Below, piece by piece: positions 12,801-24,878 of a DNA stretch of 64,000 nt. Each line of letters starts with the position of its first letter. The stretch's first letter is position 1. The stretch covers positions 620,001-684,000 of the forward strand of contig JAWNGF010000002.1 of NCBI GenBank assembly GCA_037039685.1, written 5' to 3'. The position numbers were made by a program, and so were the translations under genes. Below the pieces are notes generated by a model. That model searched no databases. It saw only the letters and a list, made by a program, of their open reading frames with translations, and was not told the origin of the DNA. This DNA is from Ceratobasidium sp. AG-K. Lineage: Eukaryota > Basidiomycota > Agaricomycetes > Cantharellales > Ceratobasidiaceae.

Positions 12801-12865
12801 TCTTTCTTGGAGGCGCGTCCTGATCACACACGACGCGACCCGCCACCACATCAAATCAAGCCTAC

Positions 12866-15759
12866 ATGCCTCCGTACGAAAATGATTGGAGAAGTAAGTG
12901 ATCATCTCAAACCTCAAATCCAGGACTAATCATAGATTATAGTTCAGGACGAGGCGGATGAAGTAGAGCTCGATGAGCAAGGGGTAAGACCCTCGTTTCT
13001 TATTTACGGGGTACTCATTTCTCACCAACACTGTTAAGTAGCATAGCTCTCAGAAGGATGCTATCTTATTTTGCATAGACGTGACTCCTGGTATACTTGA
13101 ATTACGCCAACCAGAGGATGTAGAGGGTTCTTCATCACAACAATCTCGTTCTGCTTTAGAGATCATATTTCAAGCCGCCGTAGATCTTCAGAAGCGAAAG
13201 ATTGTGCATGGACCAAGTGACGCTGTTGGGGTCATGTTATTTAATACCGTATGTCTATTTATAGCTCTGGGTATTCTACCTAACCGTGAGGATGAGATAG
13301 TCCGAAACCAAGGGTGATATTGTCAAACCGAATATGTATCTGTATCAGCCCGTATCCCAAATCAATGCACCTGACATCCAGAAATTACTTCAATTATTGA
13401 ATGGTTAGTTGGGAAACTTAACTTGACTCCACGCGCTCATTCGCTTCACACCTAGAGGCGGCGGATAATCGCGAGTACTTTTCGATGTTGTTTTCCCCTG
13501 TGGAGAACCGCGTTCCGATGGTCAACGTATTCCAGACATGTGGCCATGTCTTGCGAGACGGGTAATTACCTTCCTAACAAAAGATTATCTCGCTTTACCT
13601 CTACGATTATGTCCACAGTGTTCCCAAAGCCACCGGAAAACGTATCTTCTTCTTCACCGACAATGACGACCCTGAATCTGGAAATAATTCTAAAGTCAAA
13701 GCTACTCAAAAGATTGTGGAGGTTAGCCGTGTCTGGAGTGCGCACAGTTATCCAATAACCTTTATGTTAGGATTTGTATGATTTAGGAATTACCATACAG
13801 CCGTTCTTCATGGCATCGCCGGGGCAGCCATTCAATGTTCATAACTTTTATTCAGTGAGTCTGGCATCAAATTTTCCATTTTTCTTTCCCTTGCTCATTC
13901 TCTGTTCTGCTAGACCATCCTGTCCCGCCCGAAAGAGGACATTAATGATGATGTGACGTTGAACGTACATGAGTCATTCGGAGCAGTCCTAGCCGACATG
14001 CGGATCCACGAAGCAACAAAACGAGCTTTATTCAACATTCCGTTGCAATTGGGTGAGGGCCTTACGATCGCCGTGAAAGGGTGAGTGCATTATGAGACAT
14101 TCAGGCTCACTCACCGCCGATTTTGATGTTGGCGGCAGGTTTGGCCTGGTATCAGAGCATAAGAAGGGCACATACAAGTATTATTCCAATATGGGGAAAA
14201 GTATCGAAGAGGCTGTGGCTAAAACTACTTACGTCGACGAGGTGCGTTTCGAATATGTCCTCTAGACTGCTGTCGATAACTGTTCTCGTGTAGGAACAAG
14301 AAACTGAAATATCAAAGGAATCGATTATCTTTGGCTATCAGTTTGGGACTGGTGTACCCGGCACTACGGGGGACGATGAGAATGCGATGGATGAAGATGC
14401 GCCTCGGACCCAAGTCAAGGACAAGGTCTGCTATTTATACTGTCGAGGCACAAATTCCTCACCTTTCTTATCAGGTCTTTTATACTCCCGATGAGATGAA
14501 GGCATTTAAGACTTTCAACCTCAATCCAAGTACGTAGTGGGATCCGTGTGTGTATGTCTTATAACAAACCACACCTACTAGGCGTCAAGGTGCTTGGATT
14601 CAAAGACATCAACACTATACCTTTTGATGCCAACGTGAAACATGCTGTATTTTTGCACCCCAATGAAGCGGTTCGTCAACCTTTGCATGGCCAGACTTTT
14701 TCTGATGCACTACATTAGGCAGTGACCGGCAGCATTCGTACCTTCAAAGCGCTCTTAAACTCCATGCTGTCCAAGCAGAAGTACGCTCTGACGCGATGCT
14801 TGTTTCGAAAAAATTCACCTATGATATTTTGTGCCATGGTTCCCCAGGTAAGCGTTGGGTGTGATTGTGCTTGCTTGCTGTCTCCAATGGCCATTTAACT
14901 GTGACATTCCTGCAGGCCGAAGTTGTGGAAGATGGGATTCAGGTTGATCCCGCTGGCTTCCACTTGATTCCACTACCGTTTGCGGATGATATTCGGCAAC
15001 CCACCGTGGAGAGGTCCGCCCATTGTAAGCCATGGGTCGTTTTATTCCGTTCGATGTCTCATGACATACTCTAGGCTCACCCGAACTACGCAAAGCCGCC
15101 GTCGGTATCATCGAACGCTTGAAATATAGTGCTGGTTATGACCCTGAAGCTATCCCTAACCCATGTACGAATTATATTGGCAAAATCAAACAGCCCGATA
15201 CTCATTTGCTTATAGCATTGGCGCTGCATTACGGATTCCTTCAAGCCGAGGCGTTTGGAGAGGAGTACAACCCGGAGGAGGACTTCAATGACCGCTCAGC
15301 GCCTCGTTTTCGGGCCATACACAAGGTCGGCTCTTGTGGAACTGGTAGATGTTCGGTTGCTTATATATATGCGCTACCTAACAGAAGGCCGGGGCATACA
15401 TGGATGCCTGGAGAGGGATCCTTGATAGCGACCCAGAGGCCGCAGAAATGGCAGTGGAGTCCAAGGCTGGAGTAAAACGCAAAGGGGTGAGCACAAGCTG
15501 AATGTACACAAGACAACCCTTGAACCGAGGCATACAGGGTGCTGTGGATGAGATTGTCGTTCGTGCACACTTTGACGATGACACCCTCAATAAGGTAGGT
15601 AGCAGCGCAATTCATTAATGAAGTTTATACTAACACAAACAACAGCTTACTGTGGAGCAGCTCAAGACATATCTCAAAGCTCAAAGTCAACCTTACTCAG
15701 GGAAAAAGAATGACCTAATCGAACGCGTGCAAGATTGGTGTGCCACGCATCCCATCTAG
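12866..15759 (+). CDS. ku70: Ku70, DNA end-binding subunit for non-homologous end joining
   Basis: Role: with Ku80 it forms a ring on double-strand break ends in the nucleus, recruiting the ligase complex and protecting telomeres. Many short exons are required. In order they give the vWA-like N-terminal domain (DAILFCIDVTPGILELR, KRIFFFTDNDDPESGNN, DLGITIQPFFMASPG) and the Ku beta-barrel core (LNVHESFGAVLADMR, KGTYKYYSNMGK, IIFGYQFGTG, VLGFKDINTIPFDANVKH, LHPNEAAVTGSIRTFKALL). The C-terminal arm follows (LHYGFLQAEAFGEEY), then a SAP DNA-binding domain (LTVEQLKTYLKAQ...KKNDLIERVQDWC). The first exon is tiny (MPPYENDWR). The order and completeness of the domains make the assignment strong. Exact exon edges were not all fixed. 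Confidence 0.92.
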
Positions 15760-15908
15760 CTTTGTCTCGTCTACCAGTATCCACCTCGAATTTTGGATCT
15801 TACTATTTGTTATTCACCAATTCAATAACTCACATTTATATGACGTACCATATGGTTCGCCATAGTCGAGAGACAGCTCAGCAATTTATGTGTTGTTCAA
15901 AGGGAATC

Positions 15909-15930
15909 AACGCGGTCACGTGACCGCGTT
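15909..15930. promoter_or_regulatory. 22-bp perfect palindrome with E-box core before the RFC subunit
   Basis: The 22 bp AACGCGGTCAC/GTGACCGCGTT are perfectly self-complementary around CACGTG. The palindrome ends 78 bp before the start codon of the clamp-loader gene, a normal place for an activator site. GTCACGTGAC is a typical extended bHLH (Cbf1/SREBP-like) target. A cruciform or simple chance is less likely at this length. Confidence 0.5.
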
Positions 15931-16008
15931 CCAGCATTCTCCCGCCACCATCATCTGGAACCAGGCTTTAGCCATTTTGCATCGCTTGTTTACATAGATT
16001 ACTACACG

Positions 16009-17646
16009 ATGTCTCTATGGGTAGACAAGGTAATGCCATTAAGCGCTCATTCTCACCTACTCAACTTATACTTCAAAGTATCGGCCGCGCACCCTTGATG
16101 ACCTCAACTACCACGCGGATCTTTCTCAGCGGTTGAGATCTTTGGTATGCGGCCCGTATGGGACCCAATAAAAGCGTCTCAAAATACTTTCTCAGGCAGG
16201 ATCGGGTGACTTTCCGCACATGCTGTTCTACGGCCCTTCCGGTGCAGGGAAGAAAACGAGAATAGGATGTACTTTGCGGGAGCTGTTCGGCCCAGGGGCT
16301 GAAAAGGTATGTGCTTGGAATGGCTCATGAGGGGAGTTCACGTCAGTGATATCTATTTTGTCTAGCTTAAACTCGATCAACGAGTGTTCCTAACACCGTC
16401 AAAGCGCAAACTAGATTTAAACGTTGTTCAGAGTAACTTTCATATTGAAATCACGCCAAGGTGCAGCTATGTTGCTAAAGATGTGGTAGCAATGTGTTTT
16501 ACGCTTATTTCCAGTGACGTAGGGATTTATGATCGGATTGTCATTAGCGAAATCCTGAAGGAGATTGCACAAACGCAGCAGGTAGACTTAAATGCTAAGC
16601 AGAAGTTCAAAGGTTAGTCTGCGTCTGTATGCCTAGGGGTCTCAACTTGCTAAAATTATTGTAGTGGTGGTGATTAACGAAGCCGATTCGCTCTCTCGCG
16701 ACGCCCAAGCTGCCTTGCGCCGAACGATGGAACGCTACATGAACAACCTACGCATCATAATGTGTGCCAATGGGACGAGCAAGCTCATCGCGCCTATTAA
16801 AAGTCGTTGCTTGCTTGTTCGAGTCGCAGCACCAAATAACGAAGAGGTGCTTTGAGTCGGAATTAAACTTGCTGAATCATACTGATAGACTGTGACCCGC
16901 AGATGGACGCTGCATTACGAAGAGTGGCGAAACGCGAAAAATTTGACATCCCAGATGAAGCTGCAGCTAGGATCGTTAAAGACGCTGAAGGTAACTTACG
17001 GAGGGCAATTCTAGTACTCGAGGCCATGAAAATGCAGTCGTGAGTTTTGATGGATATCCTACGACAGGGTGTCAACGAGCATAACTAATATAATTTGCTT
17101 CCTAAAGGCCTGATTTAAACGCTACCACCCAAATCGCAAAGCCTGACTGGGAGGCGTACTGCTACAAGGTTGCAGATTTGATATTACAAGAGCAGACACC
17201 ACAGCGGGTAATGGATGTTCGTGCCAAGCTATACGAACTATTATCGCACTGTATTCCTCCGACTGTGGTGATGAAGGTCGGTCTCGCTAGTTGCTGCTGG
17301 TGCCAATTGGGTTGATTAGCATTCGAACGCGCAGACGATTGCAGAAAGGCTACTAGAAGTGGTCGACGACTCGTTAAAACCTGACATCATGCATTGGGCT
17401 GCCGTATACGTGAGACATGTCTCAACCGCCGATGTGAAATACTCATGCTAAGCTTACCAAACGCAGGAGCTTCGCATGCGGCAAGGTTCCAAAAAGATTT
17501 ACCATTTAGAAGCCTGGGTAATCAAAGTCATGAGCTTGTACAAGGTCTGTTCTTCAGAAACCTATGTAGAGAGGCCATCAGTGCCTGACTGATTCGCTTG
17601 CCCTCAGCATTTCTTTTATGGCATGGATATGGAGGACTTCGATTAA
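16009..17646 (+). CDS. Replication factor C small subunit (human RFC3 / yeast Rfc5 orthologue)
   Basis: Role: AAA+ subunit of the clamp loader that places PCNA on primed DNA. It also serves in checkpoint-type RFC complexes. The N-terminus MSLWVDKYRPRTLDDLNYH is spread over two exons and is almost the family consensus. The P-loop is GPSGAGKKT, the Walker B region reads VVVINEADSLSRDAQ, and the sensor/arginine-finger segment ends in IKSRC. The C-terminal collar reads PDWEAYCYKVADLILQEQTPQR, LYELLSHCIPP and KKIYHLEAWVIKVM. The residue after the P-loop glycines is lysine-lysine, as in RFC3, which separates it from the other RFC subunits. A 54-nt intron splits EITP from DVGIYDR. It is co-oriented with Ku70, 249 bp downstream of it. 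Confidence 0.92.
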
Positions 17647-17727
17647 AGTGTATTTGTTTAGGGTACAGACTTCACCCTTCTTTCTATTACCAGCTCTGTC
17701 GTCTATAATCCCACCATCGCGCTATCG

Positions 17728-18774
17728 CTAGTTATTCGCTGGAATAATCACATCGTATTCCGTATTGACTGCATCTAAGAACCCCATCATCTATATGGCC
17801 ATTCGTCAAAAAGCCCAAACCTAGTTGATACATTCGACTCACTAGCTGGTGTCGCTGAGCACCCAGCTGCCGACCCTGAGAGGTCTTCAGTCTGTCCCGG
17901 ATATTCAAAAGCTTGTCATAGAAGTGTTGGATAGACGAATCAGAAGCTTGTGGATCGCTCGCCGGGGTATGCAGGGGCCGATTGACAACTGCGCTATATG
18001 CGGCAACTCGTAGGATACCTAAACCCACAATCTCAGTTAGCGTCAACTTAGCAGTGAAGTGAACGGAAGAGTTCACCAAAGGCGCCAATGGCGTCCAATC
18101 GATCCGCATCTTGTACACAATGCAACTCGACACACGACTCATGCCATGGTTCTATCCTACCCTCCGCTCTGAGCTTCTTTTCTGTGGTCCACGAAACGTT
18201 CTCGATAATCCTCACGACCTGATTAGAAACGCATGGAACAATCACTTTCCCTCTGGGACTGGTTGGTTAGATTATACACTAAGTCAACTTACGAGCTCTG
18301 CACGACCATCAGTTAAAAGATCCACATCAGACGCGACGCTCTGGAAGAATGGTCGAAAGAATGTATGGGGATCCGCGATATCGGTAAGAGATGCATATTT
18401 CTTGTCTAGGACATCATGAAGCAAGGCGGCTAGTTCAACCACTAGGAGGTCTGGGTGGGGAGTTTGACTCCTTGCAAGCGCAAGCGCCGTTCTCCGGACC
18501 CGGTTGACTAGAAACCTACCAGCGTAAGCTGGTCGAGCAAATGGAAAGTACAAGACATACCATGAAAAACATCATGACTAGGATCGTATTTTTTCATTGT
18601 TTCCTGTTCTTGACTATATTAGTAACATCTTAATGGGATACTCGACCTTAGAACGACTCCAAGGCAATGAGAAACTAATACCTCCATAAGTGACTCTGCG
18701 GCAGCAATCACAACCGCCTCAGATGCGTTTGGATAAGCTTGGCCGGAAGCCAGCCCAGAGTCAGTAGCTCTCAT
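17728..18774 (-). CDS. HD-domain metal-dependent phosphohydrolase
   Basis: Role: members of this single-domain HD family hydrolyse phosphate esters or nucleotides with a bound divalent metal. The substrate here is unknown. Exons read from ATG 18774 give SEAVVIAAAESLME, then ETMKKYDPSHDVFHVNRVRR, AALLHDVLDKKYAS and ELHCVQDADRLDAIGAFG. The metal ligands H...HD...D are thus all present. The C-terminus needs a last intron with a GTGAGT donor to give GFLDAVNTEYDVIIPANN and a stop. It converges on the RFC gene with only about 80 bp between stops, so their transcripts may overlap. Confidence 0.82.
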
Positions 18775-19186
18775 TTTGATTTGGCTTATTTTAGACGAGG
18801 TTCCTCGGCTGCTGGCTTTCAAGTGTCCAATTCAAAGCCCAGGTTCCGAAACAACCCAAATACTCTAGTACGAATCGTTCGTACAATGTTCAGAGGGAAA
18901 CCTGTGGCAAACAAGCGGGACAACAGAACTGGTGAAGGAGTCGTGGTCGTGCTGGTCGAATTTGCATTGAGCTGGTCCCACATGGGTCGCGCTGGGCGCT
19001 TCCCCAACCAGGTGCAAGTTAGTCCGCTACTGCACTCAAACACCGTGAGAAGTGATCAAAGAGGTGTGAATAAAATCTATTGACCGAGCAGCGTACATTC
19101 ATTACAGAAACGCAGACATAAGGTATAAAAGCGTCTCAGATTATCCTTAATTCGTGATTTCGAGAATCCTCAAAGATATAAACGAT
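18775..19186. other. Intergenic 0.4 kb between HD gene and GMC oxidoreductase
   Basis: This must hold the HD gene promoter and the GMC terminator, both genes being on the minus strand. Open frames here on both strands show no family features. Confidence 0.4.
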
Positions 19187-21782
19187 CTAGATTACGGTCT
19201 TCTTAATCACATCAGCCGCCTTCTCAGCGACAGCCACGACAACGGCGCAAGGGTGTCCTGACACTTGGGTAGGGAAGATGGAAGCATCGATGATACGTAA
19301 ACCTCGGATGCCGTGCACGCTCAGTGAAGCATCCACAACGCTGTCGCTAGAAGAAGAGCCCATTCGAGCAGTCCCGACCTGAATGTGTGCTATGTAAGTA
19401 TCTTAACCTAAGTAGATAAAGGGGGCACGTACAGGGTGGTAGATTGTCTCAACTTCACGTCTCAGCCAAGCCTCAATTTGAGCATCGGTGACAGTTTCAG
19501 GATCCGCGTCGCCCATAAAGAATACACTCTTCTCGTCATCGTTAGGCTTGAAGATGAGCTTGTCGGCAAGGGGCTTGGTGTGCGCGATGCGCAATGCGAC
19601 ACGCACACCTTGGATCATAGTCTTGATGTCGTTCTCGGTCGAGAAGTAACTTCATAGGTGTTTGTGAGCTTAACGCGGAAAATAGAAACGGGGAATCTTA
19701 CTTAGGCTCAATAATCGCATTGTCCCACGTGTTCCCTGACCTGATTGTTACATGGCCCGCGCTTTGAGGACGCAATAATACGGGTGCCTAAAAGCCATGC
19801 GCAATCGTTATGTCCTTACTTTCGTGGACGTATAACGGGACTTGAAACTTACGATAGTAAAGGCCTTTTCACCAGGCGGGCACGCCCTGAAACCATGCTC
19901 AGCAAAAGCAAGATTTGCGCAAACGAGCTCGAGGTTTGGGGCCTCAGGGGCCGAGGCGGTTTCTTGAATGGGGAGGGGGTTGGGACCAAAGAGTCTATGG
20001 ATATCGAGTCAGTGCCCGGATGAAAAGAAGGCAGAATGTGGAGGAAACCGATAGGGATAAATCGTGTAGGTGAAACGTTATGCAATGAAAATGTACTCAC
20101 TTGGCATCGTCAGTACGGAAGAATGCGCATGCCTCGGCAAGCTAGTGAATGCCATAACAGAATTTCAGCACTGCTGTCAGAATAACCAATTGCATTCCTC
20201 ACGTTGCTACGAAGTGGGCCTTGGCCAGTAAGGAGCCAACGAGCGAGGGGCAGAAGGCTGCCTGTAGGGGTAGCGAGGTAGTCTAGGGACTCGGTGGCAC
20301 GGAAGACAATACATCCCAACAAATGCTGTTGGCCCAAGCGTTCAGCATACAGACGACCTGCCGCTGGCAAAGACTTACATCATACAGATTCCTTCCAACG
20401 TGAGGTAGTTCCTTGACCAGCGCCACGCCTGCCTTTTCGACGACTTCCTTGGGACCCACGCCTGATGCAAGAAGCACCTGGGGCGTACCGATGGCGCCGG
20501 CGGAAAGAATGACTTCCTTGGTGGCGCCGACGCGGAACCGCGGCCCATCGGCTGTTTGAGCAATCTCCACACCGACGGCGCGCGGTTCGGGACCGCTCGA
20601 ATCGAATAGGATGCGGTGATACGAGAGTCGATTAGGACTGCCAAGTTTGGCCGCCCAAGAACGGGTTTGGGCAGATAGGCTGTCGAAGTGGAGCTTCCTA
20701 TTTGTATGAATTGGTCAGACCGGTGGCAAGGTGGAGTTTAATCTCAAAGCGGACATACGTTCTCCCTTGGAATCGACATTGGATATAACCTCAGTCACAC
20801 CAAGTGTGCCGGCAGGAGTGTTGATGTCCCTGAATGGTGTGTGAGAATGAGAATGGGAAGCAATGGGGAGACCACGTACGGGTTGTAAGGAATTCCAACT
20901 TCCTGGCAAGACTTGGTCCAATCCTTACCCAAATTCTAGCGAACAGATACTGTTATCATCGTGCACTTGACCCACATGATCGAGAAAACTGACCGAAATG
21001 AATGAGTAGCCTGTATTCCATTCACCCTCGTGCCCACGGTGGGTCTTGTCAACCAAAGGGTGAGCAGTGTGCGGGGTGAATTTTTCAGCCTTGCGAAAGT
21101 AAGGCTTAAGGTCGTTGTACTTCCAACCGTCAATGCCCCACGCGTCGTAATCGGTAGGTGCGCAATGCAAGTACATCATTGCATTGATGGAAGAGCAACC
21201 GCCGAGCATCTTCCCGCGTGGCCAGAATAGCGACCGTCCATTAAGCGTAGACTGGGGTCTGTTTGGCGTGATTGTAAGCGACGGCACTAGAAGAGGTGTG
21301 TGGTAGCACTTACTCGGTGCCATAGGCCCAGTCGGACTCGGTCCTGAAAATGGAATTTGCTTAGTGAATTAACACACTAGATGCCGGGTGCGCTTACTTG
21401 AAGAGCCTTCCGAATGTGAGTGGGATACGCGAGAACAGCTGATCCAAAGGACTAAGAGTGCGAAACGGTTATTAGTCCATCAAACACGCGATTGGATACA
21501 AGTGCGCGCACTCTTTGCCGGCTTCGATTACCAAAACGGAAACGTTCTTGTCCTCGGAGAGTCGATGGGCGAGCACGCAGCCCGCCGTTCCTAAACAATG
21601 TTAGGATCAATCGAGGCCGACGCCCTGATTTAGTTGGACTTACCTCCACCCACGATAATATAATCCCACTTCCTCCACGAAGCGACGTCTTCTGGAGTGA
21701 CTGTGCTCTTGTTGTTGGCCCCGTCGACTGGAGTCGCAACCGAGGCAGGGTTGGTGACGTGCTTAGAGTTGGCTGCGCCCAT
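19187..21782 (-). CDS. GMC oxidoreductase (FAD-dependent, AA3 family)
   Basis: Role: FAD-dependent oxidation of an alcohol or sugar, giving H2O2 or reducing an electron acceptor. In wood- and litter-decaying fungi such enzymes often feed peroxidases. Roughly a dozen short exons are needed. The N-terminus has the Rossmann dinucleotide motif WDYIIVGGGTAGCVLAHRL and EDKNVSVLVIEAGKE. GMC signature 1 reads RGKMLGGCSSINAMMYLH, and signature 2 SAGAIGTPQVLLASGVG. The active-site stretch TIYHPVGTARMGSSSS and the second catalytic histidine in TQVSGHPCAVV are both present. No signal peptide is visible at MGAANSKHVTNP, so it may be intracellular. The subgroup (aryl-alcohol, choline-dehydrogenase-like or other) cannot be decided. 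Confidence 0.88.
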
Positions 21783-22936
21783 GATAAAGTCCAGGTAGGT
21801 ATAGAAAGCTCAAGTTAGAGGCCGTGAATAGCACAAGCCAGAGCGGTCGAAGAGGATAGTGAGCTATTGACAGCTTGCGACGACCGGTTTTTGACCAGAG
21901 CAGAAAGTGAAATACGAGCGGATATTCACTCCACAGGCATGCTGAAAGTAAAACCCGCATGTCTTGATGGCGAAACATATTCCGACGAAGCACGACGTTG
22001 GCCGTCTCCAGCTACAGGGAACCTCCACCTGGGATGGAATATTGGTTATGTAAGGCTTACCTCAGCCAATCAACCCCACAAAAGTCTTGCCTTCGCCCAG
22101 GGACATCATCGTAGCGAGCCACGGCTCTTGCCTCTAGAATCCACCCCGATATGTTCCGGGCAAATATTTTTGCACTGCCAAACCTTTCGAGCGTCGATCA
22201 GTGAGCCACCAGCAGTTACCCGGGGTGTCAAAAACGCGATTTTGACAGACGGAAAACATACGGAGGGCCGAAGGGCCCCAAGGCATGTCGCCCAGTCTAA
22301 CCGTCTCGATAAGCAAGTAATATTTCGGACCTAGACTCGTTTGCCGGCTCCTTTTTTAACCAGCAGCTCGTTAGTTGATCAGCCGATATCTTCCCAAATG
22401 ACGTTCTCCTGCGCCAAATCCCTATCAGTCTTCTCTGGACCGACTGTGATCGCAAATTCGATTGGTTATGCAACCCATGGTCGTCATGTGCCACAACCAA
22501 GCAAACCTCCGGTTTCAATCGTGAAACGACTTAGCAGTTTCTTGGGATTGGGATTTGGAAGGATCTGCCGGCCCCAACCTTATGCGCTCTCGGGTTCTCA
22601 CAACGTCCCTCAGCCAGACGTGCAGGACATTATCAAATCGAACTGAGAACGCTGACCAGAAGATGCTTGGGCAATGCTTGTCTTTTCGGCGGGTCGGCTG
22701 TCATATATAGGTTAGCAGCACAGGGACTTTCTTCTGATCTGCTGTATATCTAGGCTAATTCGCGACTTTGCAGCGACTATCCCCTCCCTTCCTTACACCC
22801 CTCCGCCACCCTTCGCCCTCGCCGCATAACCTGTTCGGATATAGATTTTCGAATCGCCCAAAAAGCCTGAGTGCAAAGCAACTCCACCTCCTCCTTGTCT
22901 CCAGCCCATATCTTCACTCGAACGTGCTCTATCGCA
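21783..22936. other. Divergent intergenic region 1.15 kb
   Basis: This separates the divergent GMC and DUF6534 genes and should hold both promoters. Open frames of 60-155 codons on both strands show no domain and overlap one another. I see no repeat or RNA gene. Confidence 0.45.
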
Positions 22937-24878
22937 ATGGGCGCAATGGACGAGACCTTTGGGGCGACCTATATCGGGGGCATTGTTGCCACCTTGTAAG
23001 TACCTTTTCTCTCACGAAAAGGTAGTTTATAACATTGCGTTACTAGCCTTTACGGAATTATGACACTTCAGACTTACATCTATTGGGTCAAATATGTGAA
23101 CGACGGTCTTTTCGATAGGGCATTCGTAAGTGTTTTCTCACTCGTGGGCGTGAGCAGGTAAACTAATACAGCATGTACATAGGTTGTGGTATTATGGTGG
23201 GCTCATTGTCCTTGACGATGGAACGTCCTCTGATACCCTTGTGTAGGATCGTGGACACAGTCCAGATGGCTGCTATATGTCATATGCAGTATCACTACGT
23301 GATAACCAACTATGCGAATCCCGCAGCTCTACAATCCAGCATCTGGTGCGTCTGTCCTCGGGCATACGCACAACACAAACTAACCCACTATCCTGCCCTC
23401 GCGATGCTAGGTCTCTCAATGTATGCGCAAAGTTTACCCTGATATCCATCGCTCAACTAATGCAAATCGACGTAGCTCGAAGTAGGTTTGACTGCCGTTA
23501 TTACGTTTATGGTTCAAGTGTGAGTCGGGGGAACTGTATCACTTGGGTGTCCAACTGATAACGCAAAACTTGCTCAGCTTCTTTGCACGCCGTGCATGGT
23601 TTTGTAAGTCTGCTCAAAAATAAACGTTTCATCCCCGGCACGAGCTGATTTGGTTAATTGCCCAGTCACTAAGCGGGTCGGCTCTCGGTTTACGACTACC
23701 CGGAAGACACAGGTGATGGGTGTTGTCATCGTAAGTCCTACCCATCTCTTTGTCTCGCGTGGGCTTAATTTCTGGGTTGGTTTCCAAAATTGTAGGGTGT
23801 GATATCCGTTACTCAACTCGGCTTTGGACTTGCCTCGTTTGTATTGACATTTGTCTTGGGTGAATTCTCGCGATTCATTGAGTATCGAGTACGTTCGTTA
23901 TCCCATCGCCAATAGCGCCTGCTCATCTCCTACAGTGGCTAGTCGGCGTTTGGCTTGGTGCAGCAGCACTTGGCGATATTATGGTCGTGTGGATGCTCTC
24001 GACTGCGCTCATGACCCAACGTAACGGATTCGGCAGGTGAGCTCCAATACATAGAACGCCGAACAACCAATACTGAAACCGCCTCAGAACTAATGCGCTC
24101 ATCGATAAACTCTTGCGCTATACTATCAACACCGGCCTGTTGACAAGGTAACTCGCCGTTCTCCATTGCATCGCATATTTGTTGCTAACAACTCATTTAT
24201 TTATAGCATCATTGCCATTGTGGATTTGGTCGCGTTCTGCACTATGAATAACCTGGTACATTTCGGATTCAACTTCATCCTCGGAAAATGTGAGTGTTTG
24301 AGTATTGATCTGTTCAAATGAAACTGAAACGTTACGATTGCAGTATACACTAATGTACGCCACCACCGCTCGGAATTTATAAGAGCCTGAACTGACACGC
24401 ATGTAGACTCTCCTTGCCACTCTCAATGCACGAGACATAGAGCCTACCAACATCGTACACGTCGAATCTAGCTCCTACAAACTTGACCAAGTACGTGGCC
24501 ATGGCGTCAACTCGGTGAACCAGTTCAGCCGTACGGGTGCGGTTTCTAGTCAGGTGAGCCATTTTTGTCCGGGCTCGGGAACGTGTTCCTGACTCTCGGC
24601 CGCAGGAACGAAGCCAGCATGGAATCCACCTGCATACCGACACGGCGATCGAGATTTCAGATGAACCCCGCCGGCGGTCCCAAGATCGAATGGTAGGCTA
24701 TCCCTAATACTTCACTTGATGCGTTGACTGAACGGTCTTGTCTCAGCCGACCAAGGTCGTTGTTCTCGGATCTGGGGGCGATCACTACCGTAACAACAAA
24801 GACATTGAGTACGATGCAGATGGTACCGACTCTTTCGACACTAAAGAAGAGAGTTATAAGAAAGGGAGGGGTGTATAG
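22937..24878 (+). CDS. DUF6534 seven-helix membrane protein
   Basis: This belongs to a large Agaricomycete-specific membrane family with no established function. The start MGAMDETFGATYIGG is typical. Splicing then gives LYGIMTLQTYIYWVKY, FVVVLW-IVDTVQMAAICH and YHYVITNYANPAAL, matching the conserved helix II-III segment. Later pieces are VISVTQLGFGLASFVLTF, WLVGVWLGAAALGDIMVV, LTSIIAIVDLVAFCTMN and LVHFGFNFILGKLYTN. The C-terminal tail is long, soluble and rich in Ser and charged residues, ending KEESYKKGRGV. Around ten introns are needed, some exons being under 40 nt. The seven hydrophobic segments are all present, so it appears intact. Confidence 0.82.
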
